DNA of 64,000 nt, from NCBI RefSeq assembly GCF_018118585.1, contig NZ_CP069421.1, positions 372,001 through 436,000 on the forward strand, in the 5' to 3' direction. Under the pieces are notes generated by a model. The model was not told where the DNA came from. It saw only the letters and a program-made list of their open reading frames with translations, and did not search any database. This document shows positions 8,192-16,109 of this stretch, one piece after another (position 1 is the first letter of the stretch; every line of letters starts with the position of its first letter). Source of the DNA: Aristaeella lactis. Its GTDB lineage: Bacteria > Bacillota > Clostridia > Christensenellales > Aristaeellaceae. Made by a program: the position numbers and the translations under genes.

Positions 8192-8446
8192 TTAAGGAAT
8201 GATCTCGACGGTAAACACAACGGTTTCCCCGCAGTCCGTGCACTGATACGGACCGTTCCGCAGGTTGCCGCCCCGCCGGAAGGCATAGATGAAGGGATAA
8301 AGCGCGTTCATGGCGACCATGCACACATTGTCGCTGTGTTCCTTATCCAGGCAGCTGCCTTCGAAGCAGATCACGTCACCGACTTTGTATTTCGGGCAAT
8401 GACTTTCAATGACTGTCACTTTGACTTTGTTGTCCGCGTAGCTCAT
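8192..8446 (-). CDS. TIGR04076-family small protein
   Basis: 84 residues from ATG 8446, chosen because GGAGGT lies 7 bases upstream; the five extra residues of the longer frame have no site. The pattern VKVTVIESHCPKYKVGDVIC, a Cys at GSC, then MVAMNALYPFIYAFRRGG and a late CTDCG matches the TIGR04076 family of small redox- or metal-binding-looking proteins. Function is unknown. It probably shares a transcript with the acetyltransferase. Confidence 0.72.
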   Translation of the reverse strand: MSYADNKVKVTVIESHCPKYKVGDVICFEGSCLDKEHSDNVCMVAMNALYPFIYAFRRGGNLRNGPYQCTDCGETVVFTVEIIP

Positions 8447-8467
8447 CAGTATTACCTCCAACGAAAT

Positions 8468-8489
8468 GAAGGCCGGTACCGCGGCCTTC
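8468..8489 (-). terminator. Hairpin between vapC and the TIGR04076 gene
   Basis: GAAGGCC and GGCCTTC pair around a GGTACCGC core. It lies about 60 bases after the PIN-domain stop and before the next gene's promoter. The U-tract is weak, so it may act only as a partial terminator. Confidence 0.4.
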
Positions 8490-8548
8490 GCTTAAGTGTT
8501 ACACGTGAATTATAACATGAAATGAATGAGTAACGAAAGAGAAAGACA

Positions 8549-8956
8549 TCAGAAAAGCGAGATGCATTTCTCGTCGTAGTTTTCCAGGCTTTTATCATGG
8601 GTGATAAAGCGGCAGCCCTCCGCTTTCGCCTGGGCAGCGAGCAGGCGGTCGAAAGGATCCAGGTTGCTCAGCTGCCGGCCGGGACGAACCTTCAGACCCC
8701 GGATGGCAAGAATATGGGAGGGAAGGATGGTCATGGGTTCAAATCCGGATTCCAGGCAGTACTGCATGATCTCTTTTTCATTGTAAGGGCACTTTTCCGG
8801 GTTCTTCTGGTTTTTGACGGCTATTTCCCAAAGGGAGGCGGTGCTGAAAAACACAATGTTGTCCGGAGAACCGATCATTTCCCGTGCGGCATAGGGCAGG
8901 CGGGAATCGTTTGTCAGGGCCCAGATGATCATATGCGTATCGAGAAGAAGCTTCAT
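8549..8956 (-). CDS. PIN-domain toxin, VapC type
   Basis: 135 residues, the normal length of a PIN ribonuclease. Acidic active-site residues are visible: LLLDTHMIIWAL (Asp6), SLWEIAVK (Glu), LDPFDRLLAAQA (Asp pair) and a late FITHDKSLENY. The WEIA...DPFDR form is typical of type II toxin PIN domains that cut RNA. Its ATG overlaps the antitoxin stop as TGATG, so translation is coupled. The antitoxin upstream is of the Phd/YefM fold, a common partner for this subgroup. Confidence 0.9.
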   Translation of the reverse strand: MKLLLDTHMIIWALTNDSRLPYAAREMIGSPDNIVFFSTASLWEIAVKNQKNPEKCPYNEKEIMQYCLESGFEPMTILPSHILAIRGLKVRPGRQLSNLDPFDRLLAAQAKAEGCRFITHDKSLENYDEKCISLF

Positions 8957-9204
8957 CAGAGGATCCCCCCGTTGGCAAAGTCATCTTCTGTAAGGATGCT
9001 GTTGAAGTCTTCCAGGGAGGGAAGAGCAGGCAGTTTGCCTTCCGCAAGGCCGATGCGTTTGACCTCCGGATCCGTGAACGGAACGATTTTGGCAACGGGC
9101 TTTCCGCTCCGGGTGATGACAACATAAGGCTCATCATTGTCCACAACGGCGGAAACATATTTGGACAGGTTGGTTTTGGCTTCAAACATGCTGACGGTTG
9201 TCAT
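8956..9204 (-). CDS. Phd/YefM-family antitoxin
   Basis: 82 residues from ATG 9204, placed by GGAGGTG at 7 bases; the longer frame to 9276 would include the promoter. MTTVSMFEAKTNLSKYVSAV followed by EPYVVITRSGKPVAKIVP is the classical Phd/YefM DNA-binding and dimer domain. The acidic C-terminus (EDFNSILTEDDF) would wrap and block the PIN toxin. It should repress its own promoter through the paired palindromes just upstream. Confidence 0.92.
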   Translation of the reverse strand: MTTVSMFEAKTNLSKYVSAVVDNDEPYVVITRSGKPVAKIVPFTDPEVKRIGLAEGKLPALPSLEDFNSILTEDDFANGGIL

Positions 9205-9226
9205 CCGGATCACCTCCTGAATCAAG

Positions 9227-9243
9227 TTAGCTAAATTAGCTAA
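9227..9243. promoter_or_regulatory. Toxin-antitoxin operator, two TTAGCTAA palindromes
   Basis: Two copies of the perfect 8-bp palindrome TTAGCTAA (9227-9234 and 9236-9243) are spaced 9 bases centre to centre. They lie between the -10 box and the ribosome binding site of the antitoxin gene. Phd-type dimers bind paired short palindromes in this position. Confidence 0.75.
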
Positions 9244-9247
9244 GTTA

Positions 9248-9276
9248 AGTATAAAACGGATTCTGAAACCTGTCAA
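9248..9276 (-). promoter_or_regulatory. SigA-type promoter of the toxin-antitoxin operon
   Basis: On the minus strand TTGACA (9276-9271) and TATACT (9253-9248) are separated by exactly 17 bases. The predicted start falls inside the TTAGCTAA operator. Confidence 0.85.
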
Positions 9277-9386
9277 ATGATTTTAATTATGTTCTAATGA
9301 TTTATCCCTTATTTTCAAAGAAACAATGGATATAATGATACACGTAAACGATGAGTTCCCGAGTGAACGACAGGAGGAAGGAAACT

Positions 9387-9590
9387 ATGAAGAAACTGTG
9401 CAAGAGCAATACAAATAAGAAGATCTGCGGCGTGTGCGGCGGCATCGCTGAATACCTGAACACCGATCCGACCCTGATCCGCCTGGCGTTCCTGGTGATC
9501 TGCCTGGCAGCCGGCAGCGGCCTGCTGGCTTATATCGCGGCGGCGCTGATCCTGCCCGAAGCTTCTGCGGTGGAGGAGGACGATGATTGA
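9387..9590 (+). CDS. PspC-domain membrane protein
   Basis: 67 residues from ATG 9387 with an upstream GGAGGAAGG. The PspC core is seen in KKICGVCGGIAEYLNTDPTL followed by LIRLAFLVICLAAGSGLLAY and ALILPE. These small proteins sit in the membrane; in the phage-shock response they sense envelope stress. The C-terminus is acidic (VEEDDD). Its stop overlaps the start of a 46-residue downstream ORF in ATGATTGA, suggesting coupled translation. A terminator follows both. Confidence 0.9.
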   Translation: MKKLCKSNTNKKICGVCGGIAEYLNTDPTLIRLAFLVICLAAGSGLLAYIAAALILPEASAVEEDDD

Positions 9591-9723
9591 CGCGATCCTT
9601 GAAATCATTACTGGTATCGTGGACTTCTTTGCGGACCTGTGGCTGAATAAGATTTCAGCGAAGTATCACCAGAAAAAGGAAGCGGAGAAGAAGGCCGCGG
9701 AAACTGAAGAAGAAAATTCATAA
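9583..9723 (+). CDS. 46-residue helical protein coupled to pspC
   Basis: ATG 9583 lies inside the last codons of the PspC gene (ATGATTGA overlap). The product begins MIDAILEIITGIVDFFADLW, an amphipathic or membrane-associated helix, followed by NKISAKYHQKKEAEKKAAET, a highly charged helix. No family was recognised. The overlap, the absence of any other gene before the terminator, and coding-like composition support it. It may bind or modulate PspC at the membrane; that is a guess. Confidence 0.6.
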   Translation: MIDAILEIITGIVDFFADLWLNKISAKYHQKKEAEKKAAETEEENS

Positions 9724-9745
9724 TTCATAATTCAGAATTAAGAAT
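9716..9745 (+). repeat. Heptanucleotide tandem tract (ATTCATA type)
   Basis: Four imperfect 7-base units (ATTCATA, ATTCATA, ATTCAGA, ATTAAGA) span the stop codon of the 46-residue ORF. They are followed by the terminator hairpin, the usual order of these modules here. Confidence 0.75.
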
Positions 9746-9752
9746 GGCGGAG

Positions 9753-9783
9753 AAAATCGCACCCGAAGGTGCGATTTTTTTGA
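9753..9783 (+). terminator. Terminator of the pspC operon
   Basis: AAAATCGCACC and GGTGCGATTTT pair around CGAA, followed by a T-run. Confidence 0.85.
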
Positions 9784-9791
9784 TTTGAATG

Positions 9792-9946
9792 AGATTTCTC
9801 CACTTCGCTTCGCTTCGGTCGAAATGACAACGGGGGCAAAAGCCCGGGTAGGAAGTAGGAAGTAGGAGGTATGAGGTAGGAAGTGTTTTCTGGCTGCGGG
9901 CGGGTTAGATCTCTCCGCTGCGCCTACGGCTCCGGTCGAGATGACA
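9792..9946. repeat. Two GATGACA palindromes flanking a heptanucleotide tract
   Basis: The interval 9724-10139 has no gene. At 9792-9829 a palindrome runs from AGATTTCTCC to GTCGAAATGACA. At 9848-9884 there are five units of a TAGGAAG/TAGGAGG heptamer. At 9907-9946 a palindrome runs from AGATCTCTCC to GTCGAGATGACA. The arms differ between the two palindromes (ATTTC/GAAAT versus ATCTC/GAGAT), keeping the pairing. Around 9965-10045 a loose inverted pair GGGACGGTT / AACCGTCCC is also seen. Confidence 0.7.
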
Positions 9947-10081
9947 ACGGGGGGAGCGAGGTGCGATAAGGTCTGCAGGAACGCCGGGACGGTTCTGTGT
10001 TCCGGGTAAACCGTAACGCAAAACCGTCCCGTTGTTCCGCGAAAGATTCTTGTTGCCAAGCCGAACGGAGGGAAAAAGAAA

Positions 10082-10108
10082 GAAGGCCCGGTCGATGACC
10101 GGGCCTTC
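10082..10108 (-). terminator. Terminator of the phosphotransferase gene
   Basis: GAAGGCCCGGTC and GACCGGGCCTTC pair perfectly around a 3-base loop. On the minus strand TTTCTTTTTC follows. Confidence 0.8.
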
Positions 10109-10139
10109 CTCTATAAGGGGAAGGGGAAAACCGTGAATG

Positions 10140-11213
10140 TCAGATTACTGAGAGCTGCTCTTCCGGCAGCGCTGCGATAAGGCTCAGCAGGCTGAGGATT
10201 TCTGTTTTCAGCTTACCCTGCATGGCAGCCTTGAAGTAGTCCAGGGAGGACCACTGGGAAACCATCACGATCCAGGCGTACCAGACAATGGCCTGGCGCT
10301 CCCTTTCAGAAGGACGATAGATCCGGAGCATGGACCGCATCTGTTCCTGGTAATTGAGCAGGGCTTTGTTCAGACGCAGATAAGCGCCTTCAGGCTCCTT
10401 CTGCTCTTCGTCATAGTCAAACCCGGCCAGGTTGACAAGCTGGTTGACGATGACTTCCGTACCGGCCAGGTTGAAATCAATGAATCCGGCGAAGTGCTGG
10501 TTTTCATCCGTCAGGACATTGTTGAAGTTTTCGTCACCCTGGAACATGCAGCGCGGCAGGTCCCGGTAAACGCCCCGCAGCTTTTCGCGGATTTCCGCAT
10601 GGCGGAGCACCAGGCTGTCGGCGATCTTGTTCTCATGCTCCTTGCGCAGGAGACTGATCAGCTGGTTGAAGTTGTCTTCCTTTTCATCAACGCCGATGCC
10701 GGAATCGAAGGGAGACTGGTCAAACAGGTTGTATGCGCCTGCGGCACCAATCGGGCTGGTATTCCGGTTCTTTTCAGCAAACCGGGCAACGCTGTCCTGT
10801 ACCTCCCGGGTGAGACGGGCCTTGTCCCTGATATCCTCGTCACCGGCCAGGGGCAGGTCAATATATTCTGTAAGGTAATACTGCATCTGGCGCCAGATGT
10901 GCAGGTAACGTCCCCAGGAGTCTTTCAGGAACCGGGGACATTTGATGCCCATGGCGTTATAGCGCTCCACCAGTTTTTCCAGCTCGCCCAGGCGCTTTTC
11001 GGTCATGTCCGGGGCGATGCAGTAACGCAGTACCCATTTGTTATCCACGATGAAGTTCAGCCGTACGTCAGCGGGATTTCTTGTGGAATCGATCAGCCGG
11101 ATTGTTTCGGCTTCCTCGATCCCGAAGGACCGGAGGGCATCCAGGATGTCCGCGCGCTGCGGCACCGGGAGACCTTTGGGGAAGTTTTCGTTTGTCTCAA
11201 ACATGCTGTTCAT
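10140..11213 (-). CDS. APH-family phosphotransferase
   Basis: 357 residues from ATG 11213; a TTG at 11240 is possible but its AAGGAAAT is too close. The kinase-like catalytic motif is CMFQGDENFNNVL, where Asp and Asn match the Brenner H-x-D-x-x-x-x-N loop although the usual His is Gln. GFIDFNLAG is the metal-binding aspartate motif. An N-terminal lobe shows RLNFIVDNKWVLRYC. Such enzymes phosphorylate small alcohols, sugars or drugs. The substrate is unknown, and nothing nearby suggests resistance. It is monocistronic with its own terminator. Confidence 0.82.
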   Translation of the reverse strand: MNSMFETNENFPKGLPVPQRADILDALRSFGIEEAETIRLIDSTRNPADVRLNFIVDNKWVLRYCIAPDMTEKRLGELEKLVERYNAMGIKCPRFLKDSWGRYLHIWRQMQYYLTEYIDLPLAGDEDIRDKARLTREVQDSVARFAEKNRNTSPIGAAGAYNLFDQSPFDSGIGVDEKEDNFNQLISLLRKEHENKIADSLVLRHAEIREKLRGVYRDLPRCMFQGDENFNNVLTDENQHFAGFIDFNLAGTEVIVNQLVNLAGFDYDEEQKEPEGAYLRLNKALLNYQEQMRSMLRIYRPSERERQAIVWYAWIVMVSQWSSLDYFKAAMQGKLKTEILSLLSLIAALPEEQLSVI

Positions 11214-11275
11214 AGGGAACCACCCAACCTTCTTCTTCAAATTTCCTTAAGGGCCGGTCTGCATCCGGCGCCTTT

Positions 11276-12481
11276 TTACATAGCCTTCAGATACCCTTTG
11301 CGGTCGTACATCCGCTGGTCCGCCCGCTCAAAAACCCGGCGATAGCTGTGATCCTGCTCCCTGCGGAACACCGCCAGTCCGCTGGCCACTACCGCCAGGC
11401 CGGATTTCAGGTTTTCCTCCACTTGGTTTTCAAAGGAGGCAATCAGGTTCTTCCGGTTCTGATAATCTTCACCTTCCAGGATCGCTACGAATTCATCCCC
11501 GCCGATCCTGTAAACGGGGCTGTGGGTGAACTGCCTGCAGATCATCCGGCAGGATTCCTTGATATAACGGTCTCCGGCATCATGCCCTTTAGTGTCATTC
11601 ACCTGCTTGAGCCCGTTGATATCAAAAACCACCACACCGAATTCCCGGATCCTTCCGTCCGCGATCCGCTCGTCCAGTTCCTTCTCGGTTTCCACGTAGG
11701 CGTGGGTGTTTTTCACACTGGTCAGGGAATCCGTGTAAGCCAGGTGCCTGGCGGAGCCGAGCGCCTGGCGCTGCAATTCGTTCTTGCGGACCATCTCTTC
11801 CAGTTCCCGCCGCCGGTCTTCCTTGATGTTGCCGACCACAAAGGTGTGCAGGATGCAGTTTCCCAGCAGGCAGCCGATGGAATACATCGGGAGCAAAGGT
11901 TCAAACACCTGCAGGACAATCATCACGGTCATGACGATCCCGTAAATCACGATGGCCTGGTACCGGCTCCGCACAGCGCTTTCAGCGCTTCCGGAGCGAA
12001 TATGGACATAGGCGGCGGTGACCAGGAACAGGACGATCTGGAAAGTATAGACCAGATACCGCAGCTTTCCGGCGTGATACTCTCCGGCTTCATCAAACCG
12101 GAACAGCAGGGGCATGAAGAGGTTCAGCACCTGCATCAGGGTGATCAGCCCGAGGAATATCCATCCCATGGCCGAAAGCACCGAAACGAACCGGCTTTTC
12201 ATGTTCAGGTACCGGATCACATACCGGATCCACATGAACACGGACACTGCCATGGCAAAAAAGTAAAGCACCGTATCCGCGAAGACAAGCGTGTTAATGC
12301 GCGTGTCATACAGAAGACCCCACAGCGCGTCGCTGAGATAAAACACCATCACACCGAAGATGAACGTCCGATAGGCACTGGCGGCAGGGGAGCCTGCGCG
12401 GTAGTGGGCGTTTCGCAGTACATCGTAATTGATGATGATGTGCACCAGCAGGGCCAGGATGGCGGTGCCTGAGTAGTTCAT
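11276..12481 (-). CDS. Membrane-bound diguanylate cyclase (GGDEF), second copy
   Basis: 401 residues from ATG 12481, with AAGGA 9 bases upstream; the 18 extra residues of the longer frame lack a site. About seven hydrophobic helices fill residues 1-215. A charged linker (EDRRRELEEMVRKNELQRQA) forms a likely signalling coiled coil. The GGDEF domain begins AYTDSLTSVKN and has FDINGLKQVNDTKGHDAGD and intact RIGGDEF (about 325-331). It is only distantly related to the 2507-3595 protein. A long A+T-rich leader with a candidate promoter lies upstream. Confidence 0.9.
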   Translation of the reverse strand: MNYSGTAILALLVHIIINYDVLRNAHYRAGSPAASAYRTFIFGVMVFYLSDALWGLLYDTRINTLVFADTVLYFFAMAVSVFMWIRYVIRYLNMKSRFVSVLSAMGWIFLGLITLMQVLNLFMPLLFRFDEAGEYHAGKLRYLVYTFQIVLFLVTAAYVHIRSGSAESAVRSRYQAIVIYGIVMTVMIVLQVFEPLLPMYSIGCLLGNCILHTFVVGNIKEDRRRELEEMVRKNELQRQALGSARHLAYTDSLTSVKNTHAYVETEKELDERIADGRIREFGVVVFDINGLKQVNDTKGHDAGDRYIKESCRMICRQFTHSPVYRIGGDEFVAILEGEDYQNRKNLIASFENQVEENLKSGLAVVASGLAVFRREQDHSYRRVFERADQRMYDRKGYLKAM

Positions 12482-12626
12482 TGACGTCGTTCCTTCGGGT
12501 CTTTCTTTCGGGAAACCCGCAGGGCGCTGTTGCACTAACTGATACGGACTTCCTGGTTTGTCAGAAATGGGACTTTAGTTACATGGTTATTACATGTATA
12601 ACATAAAGCATTTCTAACGTGTCACT

Positions 12627-12655
12627 ATTATATCATAATCAGACATATATAGAAA
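12627..12655 (-). promoter_or_regulatory. Candidate promoter of the second GGDEF gene
   Basis: On the minus strand TATAAT (12632-12627) has a weak -35 (TTTCTA) 17 bases upstream, within an A+T-rich block. It implies a leader of about 140 bases whose last part can fold into a CGGGTTT / AAGACCCG hairpin just before the ribosome binding site. No known riboswitch pattern was found. Confidence 0.4.
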
Positions 12656-12726
12656 GAGTTAAATATCTCATTTTTGTAAAATTTTTTTATTAATAAAACC
12701 CTGGAAACCTTACAAATCAACGATTC

Positions 12727-12738
12727 GCAAACGTTTGC
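12727..12738. promoter_or_regulatory. LacI/CcpA-like operator palindrome
   Basis: GCAAACGTTTGC is a perfect 12-bp palindrome with a central CG, like sites of LacI-family regulators. It differs from the CcpA consensus at several positions. It lies in the 12482-12909 gap, about 100 bases upstream of the candidate GGDEF promoter. Confidence 0.4.
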
Positions 12739-12879
12739 ACAAAAACGGCGGTGCCTGAAACGGCGCTAAGCCTTGCAAAATCTGGTTTTTTAAAGTTACA
12801 CGTGGTGATACGTTGTTAACCTATGTAACTAATCTGCGGTAACTATTCGGAGTGACAGCCGGAAATGAGAAAAGAAAAT

Positions 12880-12902
12880 CCCCCGGTCCTTCCGACCGGG
12901 GG
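12880..12902 (-). terminator. Terminator of the NlpC/P60 gene
   Basis: CCCCCGGTC and GACCGGGGG pair around CTTCC. On the minus strand ATTTTCTTTTC follows. Confidence 0.8.
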
Positions 12903-12909
12903 GAGCGGT

Positions 12910-13755
12910 TTACTTCTGCTTCCAGCGGATCCACCGGATCCGCCGTTCATTCTCCAGGCTTGTTACCTGAAGGTGATAGCCTTCCAGGTCAAAGCAGGGT
13001 TCGGATTCCAGCCCTTCCACCGCCGGGGTACGGTACGGCGCGTCGGAAGCCGGGGCATCCAGCAGGGTTACCACCACGCCGCCGAAGGGAGGCAGGACGT
13101 TCTCCATCCCGTTTTCCTCCAGGTAGGTGCGGTAACGCTCATAGTAGTCGCTGCTGCCGGTGCAGTGGATCAGCAGGGGATAGTACAGATAGGGCACCAG
13201 CTTCGCCGGCAGGTTATGCCGGGTGTAGCCGTAGTCCAGCAGGGTACCGATGTACATGGCGATGTGGTGTCCGCCGTCCGGATGGAGGATCGCCACCAGG
13301 TCGCCGACCCGCAGTTCCGTGGTCCGGTCATCACCGGTCACCTTGGAAGCGGGATAGTTCACATACTCCTTGTACTTGTTGAAATCCAGCAGGTTGGAAA
13401 TGGAGTCGTGTTCCGCATATCCGGCCTGGGCCATGATCCAGCGGGTGAAGCCGGCACAGTCAAAGCCGTACAGGTACTGCTTGTCGGTCTGGTAATAGTC
13501 GGAAGCCTGCTCCGGGGAAGCGATATGCAGGATCCGGCTTTCGTGGCGCCCGCCCCAGAAATAGGGGCAGCCCAACGGATAGCGGGCTTTGATATCCGCG
13601 CCGGTATCCTCGTTATAATGAACCAGGAAGGGGTTCCCTTCCTCCAGCATGGAAAGGGCGGCATCCAGCACCCGGTAACGGTCCGCCCGGCAGAAACCGG
13701 GGACCAGCATCATCACAGCAAGCAGAACCAGCAGGATTCCCTTAAACTTCTTCAC
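12910..13755 (-). CDS. Secreted NlpC/P60-like cell-wall hydrolase
   Basis: 281 residues with a signal peptide (MKKFKGILLVLLAVMMLVPG). The NlpC/P60 catalytic cysteine is in YGFDCAGFTRWIM (Cys100). The histidine is in GGHHIAMYIG (about 163-164), and a third polar residue is likely the His in PLLIHCTG. VGDLVAILHPD is the usual strand before the His. The enzyme should cut peptidoglycan stem peptides. About 80 extra C-terminal residues (after GVVVTLLD) have no recognised domain. The start codon is GTG 13755 with GAGGG about 10 bases upstream. It is monocistronic. Confidence 0.82.
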   Translation of the reverse strand: MKKFKGILLVLLAVMMLVPGFCRADRYRVLDAALSMLEEGNPFLVHYNEDTGADIKARYPLGCPYFWGGRHESRILHIASPEQASDYYQTDKQYLYGFDCAGFTRWIMAQAGYAEHDSISNLLDFNKYKEYVNYPASKVTGDDRTTELRVGDLVAILHPDGGHHIAMYIGTLLDYGYTRHNLPAKLVPYLYYPLLIHCTGSSDYYERYRTYLEENGMENVLPPFGGVVVTLLDAPASDAPYRTPAVEGLESEPCFDLEGYHLQVTSLENERRIRWIRWKQK

Positions 13756-14009
13756 AGTACAGTACCCTCTTCCAAAAACATTCGCAGGGGATTATATCAC
13801 AGCCGGTCCGGGACTGGAAGCGGTTTTTACGCGGCCTGTTACTTTTTGATCAGATCCCATTGGTTTTTTTACAGCCTGTATGCCGGTGTTCGATTTTGAG
13901 ATTCCGAAAAATAGGCATGGATATTTTGCGGAAACAGTTATTTATGCAGCTGGGCTGCCGGTGTATACTGATCCTGTAAACAGGGAAACAACGAACGGAG
14001 GGCAGATCC

Positions 14010-14321
14010 ATGAACGACAGGAAGATCCGGCATCATTTCGACATGCTGGACGAGATGGAAGAGAAAGAGAACCTGCAGTCCGATCACACGGTCACAAACT
14101 ATATTAAAATCAGGACATTCAAGCTGCGGTTCGGCGGGAGGGTGATCCTCAAAATTCCCCCGCTCACTCTGATCGCATTCCTGCTGTGGATTATTTGCTA
14201 TCTGTTCCCGGGTGCTGATACTCTGCTGATCACGGCCAAGTATTTTGTCCTTTCGCTGGCTACTATCGAAATGGTCCTATATCTGGTAAGCGGCCAATAT
14301 CGTGATGACGATGATGACTGA
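14010..14321 (+). CDS. Small membrane protein with a DEMEEKEN motif
   Basis: 103 residues; GGAGGG precedes ATG 14010. A charged cytoplasmic N-terminus carries FDMLDEMEEKEN, followed by KIRTFKLRFGGR and two hydrophobic helices (LTLIAFLLWIICYLF and YFVLSLATIEMVLYLV), with an aspartate-only tail. The protein at 55167-55475 has the same length, a similar N-terminal motif (LMDEMEKEN) and two helices, so they are probably distant paralogs. No known function. A bidirectional terminator follows. Confidence 0.7.
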   Translation: MNDRKIRHHFDMLDEMEEKENLQSDHTVTNYIKIRTFKLRFGGRVILKIPPLTLIAFLLWIICYLFPGADTLLITAKYFVLSLATIEMVLYLVSGQYRDDDDD

Positions 14322-14358
14322 TCATCCTGTCCGGTGTTACGGACAGTGAAAACAGAAA

Positions 14359-14384
14359 GGCGGTCCGGCTTTGGCCGGACCGCC
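14359..14384. terminator. Bidirectional terminator
   Basis: GGCGGTCCGGC and GCCGGACCGCC pair perfectly over 11 bp around TTTG, between two convergent genes. Confidence 0.75.
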
Positions 14385-14399
14385 TGTTGTGTATATAAA

Positions 14400-14936
14400 T
14401 CAATTACGGACGATTTTGTGAAAGGTTTTCCTCAGCCCCAGGGGATAGAGAAGCAGAATCGCGACAACCGCGCCCACGCCGGCCTGCAGGATCTCAAAGG
14501 GCAGCTTCAGGACAGCGTATTCCGGCGTGGAATAGACATAGGCCCGTCCCAGGGTGTAACCGATGACCATGATCACGGAACCGGCGGTGACCGCAAGGGA
14601 AGAGGAGACCACCGGCTTTCCGGCCAGCAGCCTGCGGGAAAGCCAGGACACAGCCATGGCCTGCAGCCCGTGGGTTACCAGTGAAACAAACATGGGGGCC
14701 GGGTAGAAGAAGAAATCTCCCAGGAAGGAGCCGACGCCGCCCACCAGAAACGCGGCAACCGGATCCAGCAGGACCGCCGCCGTGTTGATGACCGCGTCAC
14801 AGAAATAAAGGTGTCCGCCGGGAACGGGAACGCTGAAGATGCTCATGGACATCAGGATGTTCATGCCCATGAAAAGGGCAGTCATCGTCAGCCAGATGAT
14901 GGAACCCCTGCGGATGGAATGTGTTGCGGCAGTCAT
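14400..14936 (-). CDS. ECF transporter S component
   Basis: 178 residues with about six transmembrane helices, the standard length of a substrate-binding S subunit of energy-coupling-factor transporters. It begins with a helix (IIWLTMTALFMGMNILMSMS), followed by VPVPGGHLYFCDAVINTAAV, DPVAAFLVGGVGSFLGDFFF and later ILQAGVGAVVAILL, all characteristic. It imports a vitamin or a related small molecule together with a shared EcfAAT module encoded elsewhere. The ligand cannot be read from sequence. AGGGAGGT precedes ATG 14936. Confidence 0.85.
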   Translation of the reverse strand: MTAATHSIRRGSIIWLTMTALFMGMNILMSMSIFSVPVPGGHLYFCDAVINTAAVLLDPVAAFLVGGVGSFLGDFFFYPAPMFVSLVTHGLQAMAVSWLSRRLLAGKPVVSSSLAVTAGSVIMVIGYTLGRAYVYSTPEYAVLKLPFEILQAGVGAVVAILLLYPLGLRKTFHKIVRN

Positions 14937-15053
14937 GTCATTTACCTCCCTGTACCGATCTTAAACCTATCGGATTGGTGGGAGTATAAACGATAAAGTG
15001 GTCATATGAAAAGTACCAGATACAGAGAAAAACATAAGGCCAGATGAAAAAAG

Positions 15054-15074
15054 CGGATGCCTTTCAGGCATCCG
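15054..15074 (-). terminator. Terminator of the zinc-ribbon protein gene
   Basis: CGGATGCC and GGCATCCG pair around TTTCA. On the minus strand CTTTTTTC follows. Confidence 0.8.
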
Positions 15075-15090
15075 CGGATTGTTCCGCTTC

Positions 15091-15867
15091 TCAGGCGAAC
15101 AGGTCGTGCAGTTCTTTCCGAAGCCGCTGGGCTGTTGCGTAGGAGAACATGCCGTCCTTATCCGCCAGGCGGGCCATACAGGCTCCGATTCCGGGATAAT
15201 CACCGCTCAGGTCGTAGGAGTCCCACAGTTCCAGGATCTTTTTGATGGAGTTTTCATCCTCAATGTCCTCCAGGAAAAGTTCCTCCTGCAGGAAACCGCC
15301 GCTTTTCCGTTTCTCGGTCAGGCAGGCGATCCGGGCTTCCCGTTCCGCTTCGGTTTCGGTGATCAGCGGCGCGTCTTTCCGGACAGGTTCCGCGGCGGGA
15401 ATCTCTTCAGGCTTCACAGCTGCAGCAACGGCTTCTTCTTTGGGTTTTTCTTCGAGTGGGTTTTCATACTCACCGGGCTTATGGAATTTGTTAGCCCGGA
15501 AGCATTCGCCGCAGACATAGATGGTTTTTCCGGAGGGCAGGACAGCGGGAACCAGCTCAGGAACCTGAATACCGCACAGACGGCATTCCTTATCCGGTTC
15601 GATCCCTGCTTCCGCCTGGGCTGCCTTTTCTTCCTTCTGAATCTTTCTAAGCCGGATGAAATAAAGAATGCCGAGGGCAAATACGATCCCAGCCCAGAGA
15701 TCATCACGCATCACGAGTGACAAGGCAAAAAGCACAACGATCAGGATGATCGTCCCAATGGTCAGTTTGGTTTTGATCTTATATCCGGTGGGATTCCCGC
15801 AGGCAGGGCATTTTGCGGTGCTTGAGGGGATTAACTGCCCGCATTTCGGGCACTTTGTCATGTTCAT
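15091..15867 (-). CDS. Zinc-ribbon membrane protein of unknown function
   Basis: 258 residues. An N-terminal zinc ribbon (CPKCGQLIPSSTAKCPACGN) precedes two adjacent hydrophobic helices (about residues 33-70). A second Cys set (CRLCG...CGEC, about 107-140) forms another metal site. A low-complexity acidic/alanine linker follows, then a C-terminal helical domain ending RLRKELHDLFA. The combination suggests a membrane-attached binding or scaffold protein; no family name is offered. AGGAAGAGG precedes ATG 15867. Confidence 0.7.
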   Translation of the reverse strand: MNMTKCPKCGQLIPSSTAKCPACGNPTGYKIKTKLTIGTIILIVVLFALSLVMRDDLWAGIVFALGILYFIRLRKIQKEEKAAQAEAGIEPDKECRLCGIQVPELVPAVLPSGKTIYVCGECFRANKFHKPGEYENPLEEKPKEEAVAAAVKPEEIPAAEPVRKDAPLITETEAEREARIACLTEKRKSGGFLQEELFLEDIEDENSIKKILELWDSYDLSGDYPGIGACMARLADKDGMFSYATAQRLRKELHDLFA

Positions 15868-16109
15868 TATTCCTCTTCCTTTCCGTTTACTGCGGAGGAT
15901 CGTTCCTCATTACCATGTTTTTACACAAAAAATTATACCATATACATGGTTTCAACGGTATAAAATAGATGTAACAATCATGTAAAATCGCGGGGAAGGG
16001 AACGCATCTGTCAGCCGTTGAATAGACGAAGACCCCATAACACAGACCCTTCGGAAACGCGCAAAGAATGGAATAATACCCCTTCGGGGGATAATATGAG
16101 GTGACTGAT

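Noticed and set aside
10140-11213. Antibiotic-resistance phosphotransferase
   Set aside because: Only the general kinase-fold motifs are visible, and there is no resistance gene or mobile context nearby.
12536-12909. c-di-GMP riboswitch ahead of the GGDEF gene
   Set aside because: The leader has a hairpin but not the conserved GEMM sequence blocks.
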